In this document: one piece after another, positions 10,470 to 21,900 of the stretch | Numbering within the stretch: position 1 is the first letter of the stretch | How the letters are laid out: every line of letters begins with the position of its first letter | Assembly: GCA_015680905.1 (NCBI GenBank) | Contig: CM027378.1 | Location: 2,480,001 to 2,544,000, forward strand | Length of the DNA stretch: 64,000 nucleotides | Direction of reading: 5' to 3' | Source: Coptis chinensis | Lineage: Eukaryota; Streptophyta; Magnoliopsida; Ranunculales; Ranunculaceae | Translations under genes and position numbers: made by a program | The notes under the pieces: generated by a model | Seen by the model: the letters and a program-made list of their open reading frames with translations, nothing else | The model's database searches: none | Told to the model about the DNA's origin: nothing

Positions 10470-11006
10470 TGTAAAAGTTCTATTTAGTCTAGGCTTTACA
10501 AATTGTGTTTGAGGAGGAGGAGAAGGGGTTTGGATATTGTAAAGACCGCTTATGAGCGAGCTACCTACGTATCAAGCTCTCACTTTAAAGGGGTAGAGTT
10601 GAATCAGGTCTGACGTAGTTTATGTATGTGGTATTTATAGGCGTTGAGGATGTTGATCTGCATGACACGTGCATTGCCACGAACAGATGTGTGGTTGAGA
10701 TTGAGGATGAGTGTAGAGTTGGTTTTGGTAGGAATTCTGTAATGATGGAGAGTGGTTGGAGTGGTTTGTAGATTACGGTGATTGGTTGTACAAGTATGGT
10801 CTTGGTAATGATTGCATTTGGATAAGGAATGATGTTCCAAGATTAAGCGTTCTGCGTTACTCTGGAGCGAGCTGAAGTAGAGCACCTGCACGAGGCGAGC
10901 TGCTTTCGAAGTGATCTTGGAGGACGATGACATGAGGTCGGTATAATTTCTACTTATGCTAGACGCGTGCTTGATATTCATTAGATGTGAATATTATTCC
11001 CTCACA
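10470..11006 (-). repeat. LTR of element 1 (5' LTR in transcription sense)
   Basis: Plus strand TGTAAAAG...TCACA, so TG/CA ends on both strands, about 537 bp. A minus-strand TATAAATA box lies at 10632-10639. The outer border is less certain because no second LTR is present in the window for comparison. Confidence 0.6.
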
Positions 11007-12360
11007 AATCACAATGATGATTATCGACGAATATGATAACAAATTTATGGACATCGTCAATTCCAAACCAAAAAGTCAGCTTGTCCCTCCAAAAGTAGCT
11101 CAATATATTTCAAGTAAAACAAAACTAACGGACTAGATGCAAACATTTATTTGTTACTTGACTTTCTAGGGAAATGTTTTCTCAACAACTAAACAACTAT
11201 GGGAAAATAATTCCCAAAGAAAACTATACAATACTCCGCCGACCACTGTGTTGGTCAACAGTTTGGTGCAAATATTTATCCAATTTCGACATTCGTCACC
11301 CAGATTCCAGACAAGTAAAATAAGGGGGCATAAAAGTACTTACACCTAAAACATTTTTTAAAAATCATGTTTGTCCTCAATGACCAGTCCCAACTCCCAA
11401 CAACTTTCTCCAGTGATAAGCAAAGACGAGTTTAACAAATCTGTATGTTGATCGAATGATTGGTGTGATGCCACGTTAATTATTAGTGGCCAAAAAAAAG
11501 AAAAGATGATGAACAACGGAGGAGGAGGAGAATATATGGATCGGTCACAGATCACAGTTGGGTCGGGTATGGATATATGCCTATAATGCATGATAATGAT
11601 GATAGTGACTGGTATGAACTATGAACTAGTTAGAGATATTGGGTCGGGTAGTTTTGGCGTGGCTAGCAAGGTTGATGAGAGATAAACAGAGTAAATAACT
11701 TGTTTGCTGTTAACTACATCGAACATGGCGAAAAAGTAATCTTCCATTTTTTTTTTTTTTTTTTTTTTTTTCTGACTTTAGTAGTCTATTTGATCGAAAT
11801 ATTGTTTGTATTTAACAGATAGATGAAAATGTGCAAAGAGAGATTATCAATCACAGATCATTAAAGGCTTTAAGGTTAGGGGTGTTCATAGGTCAGTTTC
11901 GGTTCGATTTCGGTTTTATTTTTAACAGTTCCTATTGAATCTGTTTTTTTTTATTTTTTTTTTTCTTAGAAATCCCGGATCCATACCTATTACTGTTGCT
12001 AAAATTACATTTTTTTTTTATTATGTAATCAATATAAAAGTTGTTTTTTTATGCAACAATAGCCATCAATATTTTTATCATCTCATAAAAAGTAACGGTG
12101 CCAAATTCAATAGTATTTGAAAGTTACCTTAAAACTTTAAATACATCTCATACACATGTACATGTATTTTAAATTGAATACATGTACATTATATTATACG
12201 TGCATGTGTTATATATAGAATAAGTATATATACCACAATTGTTAATTAGCATTAATACACGTATTCATTATCCAATATATATATGTGTAATATATCAAAC
12301 ACTGCACATACACTTTTATTAGTTAATAGATATAATGTTTTTTAGAACATTGGTTAAAAC
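11007..12360. other. AT-rich non-coding DNA with a hAT-like relic
   Basis: No gene seen. It contains a poly-T run at about 11746-11770. At 11877 there is a TAGGGGTGTTCA motif followed by GGTTCGATTTCGG, the same kind of terminus as the hAT element at 12361, but I found no partner end. From 12130 to 12340 the sequence is TA-rich with repeated TGTACATG and TATATA words. Confidence 0.5.
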
Positions 12361-14842
12361 TAGGGGTGTTCACGGTTCGGTTTGGTCCGGTTTTAGATAA
12401 AATCTTGAACCGAATCGATAATACTCGGTTCCTAAAAAATAAAACCGTAAATAAACCGATGGATCACAAAAACCGGGTGCAGACCGAACTGTAAATTCGG
12501 TTTGGTTAAAAAAAAAAAAAAAAAAAAAAAACCGGTGCTTAGCCCCTTTTCCAAAATTTCTTATTTACTGACATAAAGCTTGATTTGCACCAAGCCCAAG
12601 CCCAATATTTGGTTAACTAACCAAGCCCATGTATTTATAAACTTGTAATGTTATTATTGTTTCTAGTATGGGTGATGTGGGACTATAAATTTACCAGCTC
12701 AAGACTTTTATGCTCATATGCTTGTACAATTGACGTAGTATAAACTTTTGTGCTAATACACTTTGTTTAACTCTTCAACAGTTCAACTAGCTTAGAAGCT
12801 AGAACTTTGAGCTTTGTTTTGGTGAATGTGAATTGCGACCAATATAATATACTCATCCTCTTGTCTACACGCTTGACCAACAAAGGTTAAATGGCAATGG
12901 GCTATATAGCTTTTTTTTTAAGAAAATTTATGTAACACAATTCTCCCCTGTACTCTAGCAGGTTTAACTGCTTAAGACAAACTTATAAAACACCATCATT
13001 CCCACGTCACAGAAATCATTGAGCTTGCCAGGCCAGACTCCTCAAAAGTCAAGTTACTAGCATAATCAAGACAATTTTGTGCACCAGGAATTGCATGATT
13101 GTCTTTGGGGGCACGGTCCATGAATGGTAGTAGGTCCTCCAGTAAACTATCTGGCTGAACCATTCCACTCCATGAACGCATCTCACAGGGAAAGATTCCA
13201 ACTTGTAGTAAGTGCATACCTTCCTGCCTTGAGTAGACTCTTCATACACCTGCCAAAAGATGAAATTTGTACTAATAGTTTGAGCCACAGCTTCATTTGC
13301 CCATGTATCACGATTCAGCATATGGGAGCTGAACTCTTTAGGAGTTACAAGAAGCCACTTGTCCTATGCAGAAGCAGCTTCCTTTGATCTCATGACATTA
13401 AGAGATCCTGTTGCTTCTTCCTGAAACAATCCAGTATTGGTTAAATAACTAGCGATAGTAACCTCCTTACCAAATCTCAGTTCCTAATAGTCTAGACGTG
13501 TATATGGATCACACACACACTATCATCATAGTATGAAAGATGACTTACCGATCAGCAGCTAACGTTCTGCCGTTGTCATTACGTAGTACTACACTCTTTT
13601 GGTTCAGTATTTTTAGTTACTCCAACATTCCAACATGCCCCATCACTAAAGAATCACACCTTAGAATGAATTTGTTAAAATAAAAACAGCAAGAACCAGA
13701 TGAACATAAAACATAGTCCAATAAAATTTGATAAATTGATCTATTGGAACAAATGTAAAAACTCAATACTGTAAATCAGATTTCAAGAGTAACATGAATA
13801 TCCACAAATAGAAAAACTAGTATTCCAATTCAAAAACATTTATAGAATTGAAAAATGAACAAAGGCCACATTTTATAACGTCAATTTAAGAATTAATCCA
13901 CATTTCAATTACATAATTCCAATAAAATTTTACAATTCCAAATTCCTCACAACTCAATTCTAAACACAATCTCAGCTACAACTTTTACAGATCTCATTAA
14001 GTTTCTTCTAGTCCCATCCAAATCTTTGGCAATTTCCTCTATATCAAACCTTTATTCCTGAAAAAATAAAACCAATTCAAAATTTCACATCAAATTATTT
14101 AAAAAAAAACAAATTGAATTGAATTGCATACTATACATACAAAGGCACACCTACGTCTGTATTTCTCATTTTTATATTGTGATGCATTAAGGCAAAAGGT
14201 GGACGATATAGAGATGCAAGATTATCAATTGAAGGTTCGGCACTTTGCCCAGTCTCCCAGACTCCAGGACGTCTCATTTCCTCATTAAAATTTCGAAATG
14301 CAACCAACGAACTTGGCTCGTTTGATGAATATCCCATCCTCGCAGCTTTATACAACATAGGATCATCATATAAAATATCTTACTTCACTGGTAAAGGAGC
14401 CCTCACTTCACCTCCATCCTTCCCTTTACATAAAACAACTGAATAGCTTCTTCCAGCTTCCAACTAGTAGTTGCATGAAGAAACTGTCTAGCAGTCTCGG
14501 AAGTTTGACCAACATCTATATAGCTAAGTACTAGGTGATGATGGAGAGTGGAGATGGAGAAGGTGAGCTGAATTGCTGAACGCTCTTTTGGTGGAGAAGG
14601 ATTAGAATAGTAGATCTAATCCAATTGTTGTACGTATAAAACTTAGGGTAAAGAACTAAATACAGTTCGGTTCGGTTTGTATCGGTTAACCGAAGTATGA
14701 AACTGAGAACCGTACCGACCCATTCGGTTTTCAATTTTAAGAACCGAGAACTGAATCGGGTCTACAAAGAACCAAAAATATTGGCCGATTCGGGCCAGTT
14801 CGGTTCGGTTTCTCGGTTTCCGATTTTTGATGAACACCCCTA
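12361..14842. mobile_element. hAT-superfamily element with captured host gene (Pack-hAT)
   Basis: Perfect 8-bp target duplication GTTAAAAC at 12353-12360 and 14843-14850. The 12-bp terminal inverted repeats are TAGGGGTGTTCA at the left and TGAACACCCCTA at the right. The subterminal 150-200 bp on both sides are rich in CGGTT and GGTTCGG words. A TAGGGGTG-type terminus with an 8-bp duplication fits hAT. No hAT transposase is visible, so it is non-autonomous. The interior holds minus-strand exons and an intron of a PUX gene, so this is a gene-capturing element. A poly-A tract lies at about 12507-12530. Confidence 0.9.
12996..14525 (-). pseudogene. Captured PUX (UBA-UAS-UBX) gene fragment
   Basis: Read on the minus strand: a UBA-type helix (VGQTSETARQFLHAT, KLEEAIQLFYV) at about 14520-14430; a linker VRAPLPVK then a stop, DILYDDPMLYKAARMGY; MRRPGVWETG; NLASLYRPPFALM ending near 14170. 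After an intron (about 14170 to 13430) come the UAS thioredoxin-like domain DKWLLV, EFSSHMLNRDTWANEAV, FIFWQVYEES and KVCTYYKLESFPV, then MVQPDSLLEDLLPFMDR. These match the Arabidopsis PUX7-type layout (ubiquitin-binding adaptor of CDC48/p97). The C-terminal UBX domain is missing. Stops and a deletion after ESFPV, where about 10 residues are lost, make it non-functional. Retained introns show capture from genomic DNA. Confidence 0.85.
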
Positions 14843-14850
14843 GTTAAAAC

Positions 14851-15424
14851 CGACTGAGATAGAGTAAAAACAAAATCAACATCATGCTTATAGGCACATG
14901 GAGGGAAATGAACATTGGTGCATATGTTTGCGCCTAGAAGAGAAACATAGTGGTCAGCTAGGCCAAATTTTGTAATTAGGATTGAGAATTAGCATCTCAC
15001 CTATTAATATTATTATTATAGACTTTTTTAATTAAGTTGAAGAGACCTTCACTGGGCTCTCACTAGATATGAAAGAAACATTTTTTTTCCTTTGTTTTGC
15101 TTAATATATATAGTCACCTTCTTCAATCCTATTTACAAAATTTGGTAATGAAGTCTTTGGCTTTGGGTAGGAGAAACAACTAACAACGCAATTGTAGCGA
15201 ATGTGGAGAAACATTGCACGAGTGTGTGTAACTAACCAATACTATTTCGTCCCATTTGCATTTGATACATTTGGTTTTTGGCGGCAGAAGCGGTTGAACT
15301 GCTTAGCTGATTGCAGAAGTATCTGATGACAATGTGATGACAACTGGTTTTAATGAATATGTGTGTAGGAAGATTGGTTTTGCTATTTAGAAGGGGCTTG
15401 CGGCACAATTTTTAGCGCGCTTAA
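14851..15424. other. Non-coding stretch, no gene recognised
   Basis: AT-rich DNA between the hAT element and the Cassandra LTR. No ORF, inverted repeat or RNA gene could be supported. Confidence 0.5.
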
Positions 15425-15804
15425 TGTAACGATCCACCACTTCCTACCACATCGATATTATCTCCACTTAGCCACTGCAGACATCCGACAGTGTGGGGTT
15501 TTCGATTCCGGACAGCTGCTTCCCAGGAGGTCAGCTATCTTTAGATTATTCCCACCGAAACACGCTTAACTACGGAGTTCCCACGGAATCCGTAGCCAAA
15601 CGTTCTAGAAAAGGCCTCGACGTTAGGATATAGCGGATCATATGATCAATTACTTAAGCCCCAGATCTCGAACAACTTCCTAGATGGTAGAATGCATATC
15701 TGGCACAACCGTCACCCCACGGGTTAGGTGCCTTTCCAGATACCTAACACAACCTCTCTCCACGGAATAGGCGCCTTTTCAGTATACCCCCACAGGATAT
15801 TACA
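15425..15804 (-). mobile_element. Cassandra TRIM solo LTR
   Basis: A 380-bp unit with TGTAACG at the left and TATTACA at the right, flanked by CTTAA and CTTAG (4 of 5 identical, a decayed target duplication). Cassandra is the only plant LTR family known to carry 5S rRNA-derived sequence in its LTR, and that sequence is present here on the minus strand. There is no second LTR or internal domain nearby, so it is a solo LTR. The family lacks any coding capacity and relies on other elements. Confidence 0.85.
15518..15582 (-). promoter_or_regulatory. 5S-rRNA-like Pol III internal promoter in Cassandra
   Basis: On the minus strand GAACTCCGTAGTTAAGCGTG corresponds to box A of plant 5S rRNA, and TGACCTCCTGGGAAGC to box C. 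The middle element between them has diverged (AATAATCTAAAGATAG). It is not a 5S gene: the flanks are LTR sequence. Confidence 0.8.
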
Positions 15805-15944
15805 CTTAGCCTCTAAATCTTTGGTATAATCTATTTTGGATTATCAATAAAATACATCTCCATTAAAAAAAAAATAGGTCAAAGAGTTTGAAAGTTAATT
15901 ACAGATTCTCCTCAAAATAGCCATACATTCTCTAATTTAAGAAA

Positions 15945-17224
15945 GGCTTAAATACATAAATATGCAACATACTTAGGTCCATTTAACACTTGTATGAACA
16001 TACAATTTTTTAAAACAAACGTATCAATGTATTATGCACGATTTAACAAAAATAGCAATCCATTAGGATCCGTTAGTTAAGTGATGATGTGTCTATTTTT
16101 TTTTCAATTTCGTTTTTTTGCATTTTCCACTCTGCATACCACCTCAGCATTTCTACTACCTCAGCAGGGCCTGAAACTGACCCATATAACCCGTTTTCAT
16201 CATCTTTAGCAACAAATTCTGTAACATAAAAAAACAGAACAAATGAGAGCATCATACGCCCCAATTGCCTGCTCAGGGATAACCTCTGTATCTCTTGTAT
16301 TACTCATCCTGATTTCCCTTGTAGGCGCACGAACCAGTACAATGATCTATAGAAAGGAATATTAGGACACAGAAATTGATAGCAGCAAGCTTCTTCGAGT
16401 CGTTCTTAACGTTGTCAAGAATTCCAGCTTTGCATGATTTGCAGTCATAGCACAATGTTTCCTGGTGGTTGCTCCATGTCAAGTAGTCGAGATCCAGAGC
16501 TGCTGGACCTGATTTCGGGACTTCCCAAAAGGTTGCATTCTTGAATGTGAATCCACAATAGGTAGGACGCTTGTAGCAGCCAGACTGAAAAACATAATCG
16601 TGTCAACAATATCATCATAGTAATTGAATGAGGAATCATATAATGTTTGATAATGGTGTATACCACATCATTCTATAATGCGAACTAGAGGTCTAAAACA
16701 GGTCGAGTCAATTTCACATTTCTCTCAGTATTAAAAATTCAAATTAAATAAACTTTTACATTTATCAGTGACCAAAACTACATAGTGATGATACAAAACA
16801 TTCTTAATAACAAGCAGGAGGCTAAATTAGGGATGGATGTAATGTATTAGAAATTTAATTCCAACTATCAAAGATAACCAAAGCTTATTTTTGGTTTTAC
16901 TTCGTTTTATTTGTACAAATTTGATTTTGAAGCCTAATTTGAGATAAATAGAGGGAAATGGGTTCGAAAATGAATGAAAGAGATGATGAAAACGAGTTAT
17001 ATGGATCAGTTTTGGGCCCCACTGAGGTGGTATGCCGAGTGGAAAATGTAAAAAAATGAAATTGAAAAAAAAATGGATACATCATCACTTAACTGACGGA
17101 TGCTAACAGATTGCTATTTTTGTGAAATTGGGCATAGTAGATTGATACGTTTGTGAAAAAAAATTCTATGTTGATACAAGTGTTAATAGGACCTAAGTAC
17201 GTTGCATATTTATATATTTAAGCC
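15945..17224. mobile_element. Pack-MULE with tetraspanin fragment
   Basis: Long terminal inverted repeats (about 250 bp) start GGCTTAAATA(C/T)ATAAATATG at each end and include GTTAAGTGATGATG inside. The flanking 9-mers TTTAAGAAA (15936-15944) and TTTAAAAAA (17225-17233) match at 8 of 9 positions, the target duplication size of Mutator-like elements. There is no transposase. The interior carries part of a tetraspanin gene, the definition of a Pack-MULE. Confidence 0.85.
16300..16584 (-). pseudogene. Captured tetraspanin C-terminal exon
   Basis: A splice acceptor (TTTTTCAG) precedes SGCYKRPTYCGFTFKNATF, the large extracellular loop of plant tetraspanins (GCC motif here read as GCY). It is followed by EVPKSGPAALDLDY, WSNHQETLCYDCKSCKAGIL and the fourth membrane segment LAAINFCVLIFLSI, then a short tail KGNQDE and stop. 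A Cys normally found in the D-C-x-x-W context is Tyr here, consistent with a G-to-A change. Only this last exon and some intron DNA were captured; three membrane segments are missing, so it cannot make a tetraspanin. It lies wholly within the Pack-MULE. Confidence 0.85.
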
Positions 17225-17962
17225 TTTAAAAAATAATAAAATATACCCCCCATTTTTTTCCCCTCTTTAACTTTATGAAATATATTTATATTTTCTTAAC
17301 AAGAATTTGGAGTGCACTTGTATATACAAAAATATTTTGAAGTTTTCTATTAGTTTGTGTAATTATATTATATAGAGGAGTAAGCCGTTTGAGCAGTATC
17401 CAATAACGTTCCCACTTTCTAATTTTTACCTTTTGTTTCGCTCACAAAAAGAGCCCCAATTAATCAAGTGAGCGGAGCTTAACGTTCTCAGGGGGGGGGG
17501 GGGGGTATGTGGCCCAAAATATAGTTTGGTTGGCTTATGTCTGTCTGTCCTCATTTTTCTCTACTCTTTCTTCAATTCTCTTTGTCAGTAACTCCTCCTT
17601 CTCCCTCTCCACGCCCTTTCAATCTCCGTCTCCAATTCTCCATCTCCTGAAATCCCATCTCCAACCCTTCATCTCCAATTCTCCATCTCTTAAAAAAAAA
17701 GAAAAAAAAGCTTGCAAAAACAAACCTTCATCTACAATTCTCCATCTCCAACCCTTCATCTCAATAACTCCTCTCTTTCTTAAAAGTAGTGGTGGGAAGA
17801 GAGATTTGGGGTTAAGGTTTAAGAACTTGAGATTTTATGCCAGGTTTTTATTGTTGGGTTGTTGTTGAATCAAGTCAAAATGGTTCATGTTCTCGGCACG
17901 GTTTCGTCGACTTCTTGTTAATGATAGTAAAACTACTTTTCGGGTATTTTTTTTTTTATTAT
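17225..17962. other. Non-coding DNA with G15 tract and pyrimidine-rich leader-like sequence
   Basis: Holds G15 at 17491-17505. Downstream is a CT-rich region with recurring CAATTCTCCATCTC words (17630-17770). The stretch 17466-17560 is homologous, in reverse orientation, to about 51100-51205. No plausible protein: the long frames here are low complexity. Confidence 0.5.
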
Positions 17963-18381
17963 TGTTGTATCTATGTTACTCTTACGATCACTATTCACTA
18001 TTTATCATGCACTATTACAACTATTCTCACTGTTATGTTCAAGACACTAATACAAACCCTCTCTCTTCGTTCTCTAAGCCTCGCCTCCTTTTTTCTGAAG
18101 CGATTTCTCTTCTCTCTCTACTACTGTTCCTTTTATACTCCCTCTTGCACATTGCAGTCGTCCACCTGTCCTCCCATCCATCGCTTCCCTGCCTTCCACG
18201 TGTAGGGTTATCACTGTACCTTTACACCCCGCGACACGATTCTTTACTCCCGCATCTTCGGGTTATCTTGCTTCGGGCCCTCTCTTCAATGGGATCTGCT
18301 ACTCCTCGACTTCCCTTACCACGACTCGCATTGGCCCCACTCTGAACTTTGACCCTTGATGTCGCGGACCCTACCGCTACA
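17963..18381 (-). repeat. Left LTR of element 2 (3' LTR in transcription sense)
   Basis: TGTTGTAT...CCGCTACA, 419 bp, TG/CA ends. A TATAAAAG box is kept at 18130-18137 (minus). On its inner side the minus strand carries an AGAAGAGG purine stretch that could serve as polypurine tract. Confidence 0.92.
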
Positions 18382-18900
18382 GTTGCCTCTTCTCGATGCC
18401 GCGACATCTATGAGTAAGTCGAGAACCTGCTTTCCTTTTTTCTCTGGATATATCTTTTGACCCTTCATTGGCCTTTGTGCACACTGCAGAACACTCATCA
18501 CGTGCGCCGTTTCCGCACCCCCTTAGGTTCTGAACCTCCATGTGTCGATCTCCTGTCGGTTCCTCTGTCGTCCCTTCGGTTTCCGTACCTAGGTAATTAC
18601 TATTTTGCCCCCACACTATTTAAACTCCCGCTCCCTTCTTCTCCCTCATTTTCTTCCTCCAGTTTCTCTCCCACTACACCACTCTCCATTTTCAAAACCT
18701 TTTCACTCTACACCTACTTGAATCGTCCATTCCTTGGCGTTTGCTCCGGTCCGATTTCCTCATCTTAGGGCTCTGGTTTAGGTTTGTTTCTCTTTGTCCT
18801 TCTTTTCTTTCTCTTGTTGAGTGCATTATCTTCTTCCCTCTTGTTACATTGCAACTGCTAGCATCTTCTTCCTTCTTTAATTCTGTTCATCTTTCTCTCG
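18382..18900 (+). promoter_or_regulatory. Upstream region of the antisense ORF
   Basis: Between the LTR and the ORF start lies a pyrimidine-rich plus-strand leader with a TATA-like TATTTAAA at 18617-18624, about 280 bp before the ATG at 18901. The long CT-rich 5' leader is typical of a plant Pol II promoter. This suggests that the antisense ORF has its own promoter rather than using the LTR (inference). Confidence 0.45.
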
Positions 18901-21900
18901 ATGTCGGCGATGGCCTCCGAGAACCCTTCCCTCTCTCATTCCGCTGACTCTTCTTCCTCACGGTCTACTGAGGTGGCCTCTCCACCTCCTGTGGCGGCCC
19001 CGTCCACTTCTGGCCGATACATCCCCCCATTACCGCCGCCATCCAGATATCGTAGACCTAATTTGGGTGCCATTAGGGCTGCCTACGGAATTCCAGCTGA
19101 CATTCTGATAGAGCACGTGCCCTCGGTCGCCCATTACCCCTACTTAGTTCCACCACGACCCGGGTTCCTAGTAGTGACCGTAGGTCAGATTGTTACCGGG
19201 CTGCGGCTCCCCCTCACCCTGCTGGATGTGGAGGTGTGTAATCACTTCAATATCCCTTCCTGCCAAGGCATCGGCAATTTCTGGAGAGTAATGTATGCCG
19301 CGAACTACTACAACAGAACTAGTGACCCCAAACTAACATGCAGCGGCATAGTCTCCCAATATTTCATAAAGAAAAGTTCCAAGGATGTTGGCGTGGGATA
19401 CCAATCCTTTTGTGTCTGTCCCCAAAAGAAAACCTCCCTACTCCGCGTCACCACATCTGATAAACAGTGGCACCACTATCCGCTGTACGTTTCCGAGAAT
19501 TTCTTACCCACGAACCTCCCCACTGGGCTGACACTTAATCATCTCGCCTTTCAATCTAGTGGTGAGTTTCGTTACTTACTCTGTCTCTTTCGGTGCTGAC
19601 TTCGCGAACTAACATTTCCCCGGTTGTATTTCCACGCAGGTTGGTGACTCGATTCTAAACCGAGGATATACGCCGGCACTATCTATCCTTTTTTCGATAG
19701 GCTCCGCGATCTTGGTCCTGCACAAGCTGACCATTTGAACATTCACCCTACCATTGGCACCCCTCTGCTAGAGTCCCGGCTACTTCACAATTTCGCCAGT
19801 TTTGCCGCGCCTTTTTACCGTCCACCCCCTCCTAAAGAACGGAAACCGAGGGCCTCACCTCCATCCAAAAAGCATTCCCGTCCACACTCTCATCACCGCT
19901 GACCCCCACGAGGCTCTTCGCCCTCTTCCACTACCCCGGCGTCTAGTGCCCCCCTTCCTCCCTTGGTTCCAGAATCTTTGCCTTCTTACAGATCTATTTT
20001 TTCCTGGGAAGACCAATATACCCCTCCGCTTTCTCCCTCAGCGAACATGGACCTCTCCCAACTGAAGCTGTTCAAGAGTGATGATGATGAAGTGACAGAA
20101 GTCTCTCTTTTTGCGGTGGTCATTCCTGCTGATGGGCCGCCGAGCGAATGTCAGAGGACCACGGCGTCTGAAGCCCGACTCCCGTCATCCGAGCAACTGA
20201 AGAGGAAGTTCCTGATAGGGTTATATACTAAAAGCATTACTTTTGTATTAATTTTAATTCTTTATATTTTGAATGAGAATTATATGGGCAAATGTTATGC
20301 ATATTATATGTTATTAGTTATATGCATGTGTCTAATACTTTATGTTGTAAATGATATGGTGTGAACACACAAAAGATCACATCATCAGTACCTTATAAAG
20401 TATAAGTAATCGTTTATAACCTTGATGGATTTAGACAAACCATTGGTACGGTTGTAGTATAATCTGGTATTAGTCTATCTTGACTATAAGATTACACTAG
20501 TACACTTTGTGTGTATTGAACCGGACCAAGTGAGGTTGTTTCTTTTTATACTGACTATATAAGAGAACAAACGCCTCTGTTATTATAGATGCTTGTCCTC
20601 CTAATCCGGATATAATAACGGGCATTTACGTGCATTGTACATTACTTTAAATCATCAATGAGTGAGATTCATTTGTGAATCAACAAACTCGATAGATTGG
20701 GTAATGACATTGTATGTAAGGTGTGTTGTTGATTATAGAAGGAATTCGTGTCCCGCAAGAAGTCGGGCTGATGATGTCCCATTGAGGAGCTCAAAAAGAT
20801 TGTCATGTAAACCCTGCAGGTGGATTTATTCCGACATGACAATGAGGTTGAGTGGTACTACTCAAGGACATAAGAAGTTGATTAATGTAGTTGTCAGTAA
20901 CTTGACTTAATCAACGGACATTCGATATCTTAAACACAGGGAGATCAACGAGCATATAATGTGGAGCCCATAAATACTGACACGTAATTTGGGATTAGGG
21001 CGGTAGTGCAACAATGTCCTTTAGTGGAATAAGCCATTTGTTGACGGACTTGGGCCGTGTGTTCTGGGCGAACATGGGAAGCCCAAGCCCGTCAGGAGGC
21101 CCAACCCTAATTTCTTCTCATGGTCCCTGTTGTAGCCTATAAATAGAATACTCTCTCTCTGGCCGAAATTCACTATTCACTGGATTAGAAAAAGCGGCAA
21201 GGAAAGATAGCTCCAAAATTGGATCTAGCTTTATGAGAAAGAAGGGGGTTGGTAGATCGTTGTCCACACAACGTCCAATCTATTCTAAAGGAATACAACA
21301 GAAGATCAAGGGGTTGATTTCAGATTTCATAAAGCTTGGATTCTCAGAGATTACATCTAAGCCGATTCTCAAAAGGTATGTTTTCTATCCAAAATCGTGA
21401 GAACCCATTAATTCCGCTGCGCGTGGTTCTCGCGGTTTGTAGAAATTTGCATTCTGAAATAACGGTTCTTACAGTTCCTTCTACCCTCGTCTGTCGGCCA
21501 GGCAAAGAGGCTGCTCTCCCCACCGACCCAGTTACCGCCCCTACTGAGTTTGTCCCTGTCTTCAAGGTACGCCACCGCAAAGTTAATATTGCAAACTCGG
21601 CTCTCGAGAATCCCGCCGTGGCCTCCTCCATCTTCTACGACTCTCATCTGCCAAGAGACCTAGCTTATGCCAAAGGAGGCACCTTTGAACATCATCGCAC
21701 CTCCCTGTACACCAATTGGGAGAAGGTACCCACTCTGCCTTCTGCTCCTGCTTTCTCATCTTTCAATTTTGACCTATTGTTCTTTTCGTATTTAGGTGAG
21801 TCTTAACATCTTGTTCCTGATCCCCGGTCCTAGGTATATTCCCAAGATAAAGAAGTAAGCGGTCCCGACGGCCTGAGGGCTACTTGTGCCCGACTCCAGC

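Larger units (their letters stand above)
1744..11006 (-). mobile_element. Tat/Retand-like Ty3-gypsy element 1, left-truncated
   Basis: A retrotransposon transcribed leftwards: LTR 10470-11006, primer-binding site, gag, protease, RT, RNase H, second RNase H, integrase, a tandem-repeat block, and plus-strand ORFs antisense to the polyprotein. Dual RNase H and an antisense ORF 3' of integrase are hallmarks of the Tat clade, Retand-type lineages in particular (established knowledge). The partner LTR at the left is not found; the element stops at a CACTA end at 1743. Every polyprotein segment has stops or frameshifts, so it is dead. The LTR borders are my reading of TG/CA ends and were not verified against a second LTR. 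Confidence 0.8.

Noticed and set aside
11877..12360. A second complete hAT element
   Set aside because: Only one TAGGGGTGTTCA end was found; no partner end or 8-bp duplication.
15518..15582. 5S rRNA gene
   Set aside because: Only boxes A and C match; the flanks are a 380-bp LTR with TG/CA ends and a near target duplication, which is Cassandra.
17509..18345. Plus-strand ORFs of 119-152 residues
   Set aside because: CT-rich low-complexity DNA and LTR sequence; they cross the LTR border of element 2.
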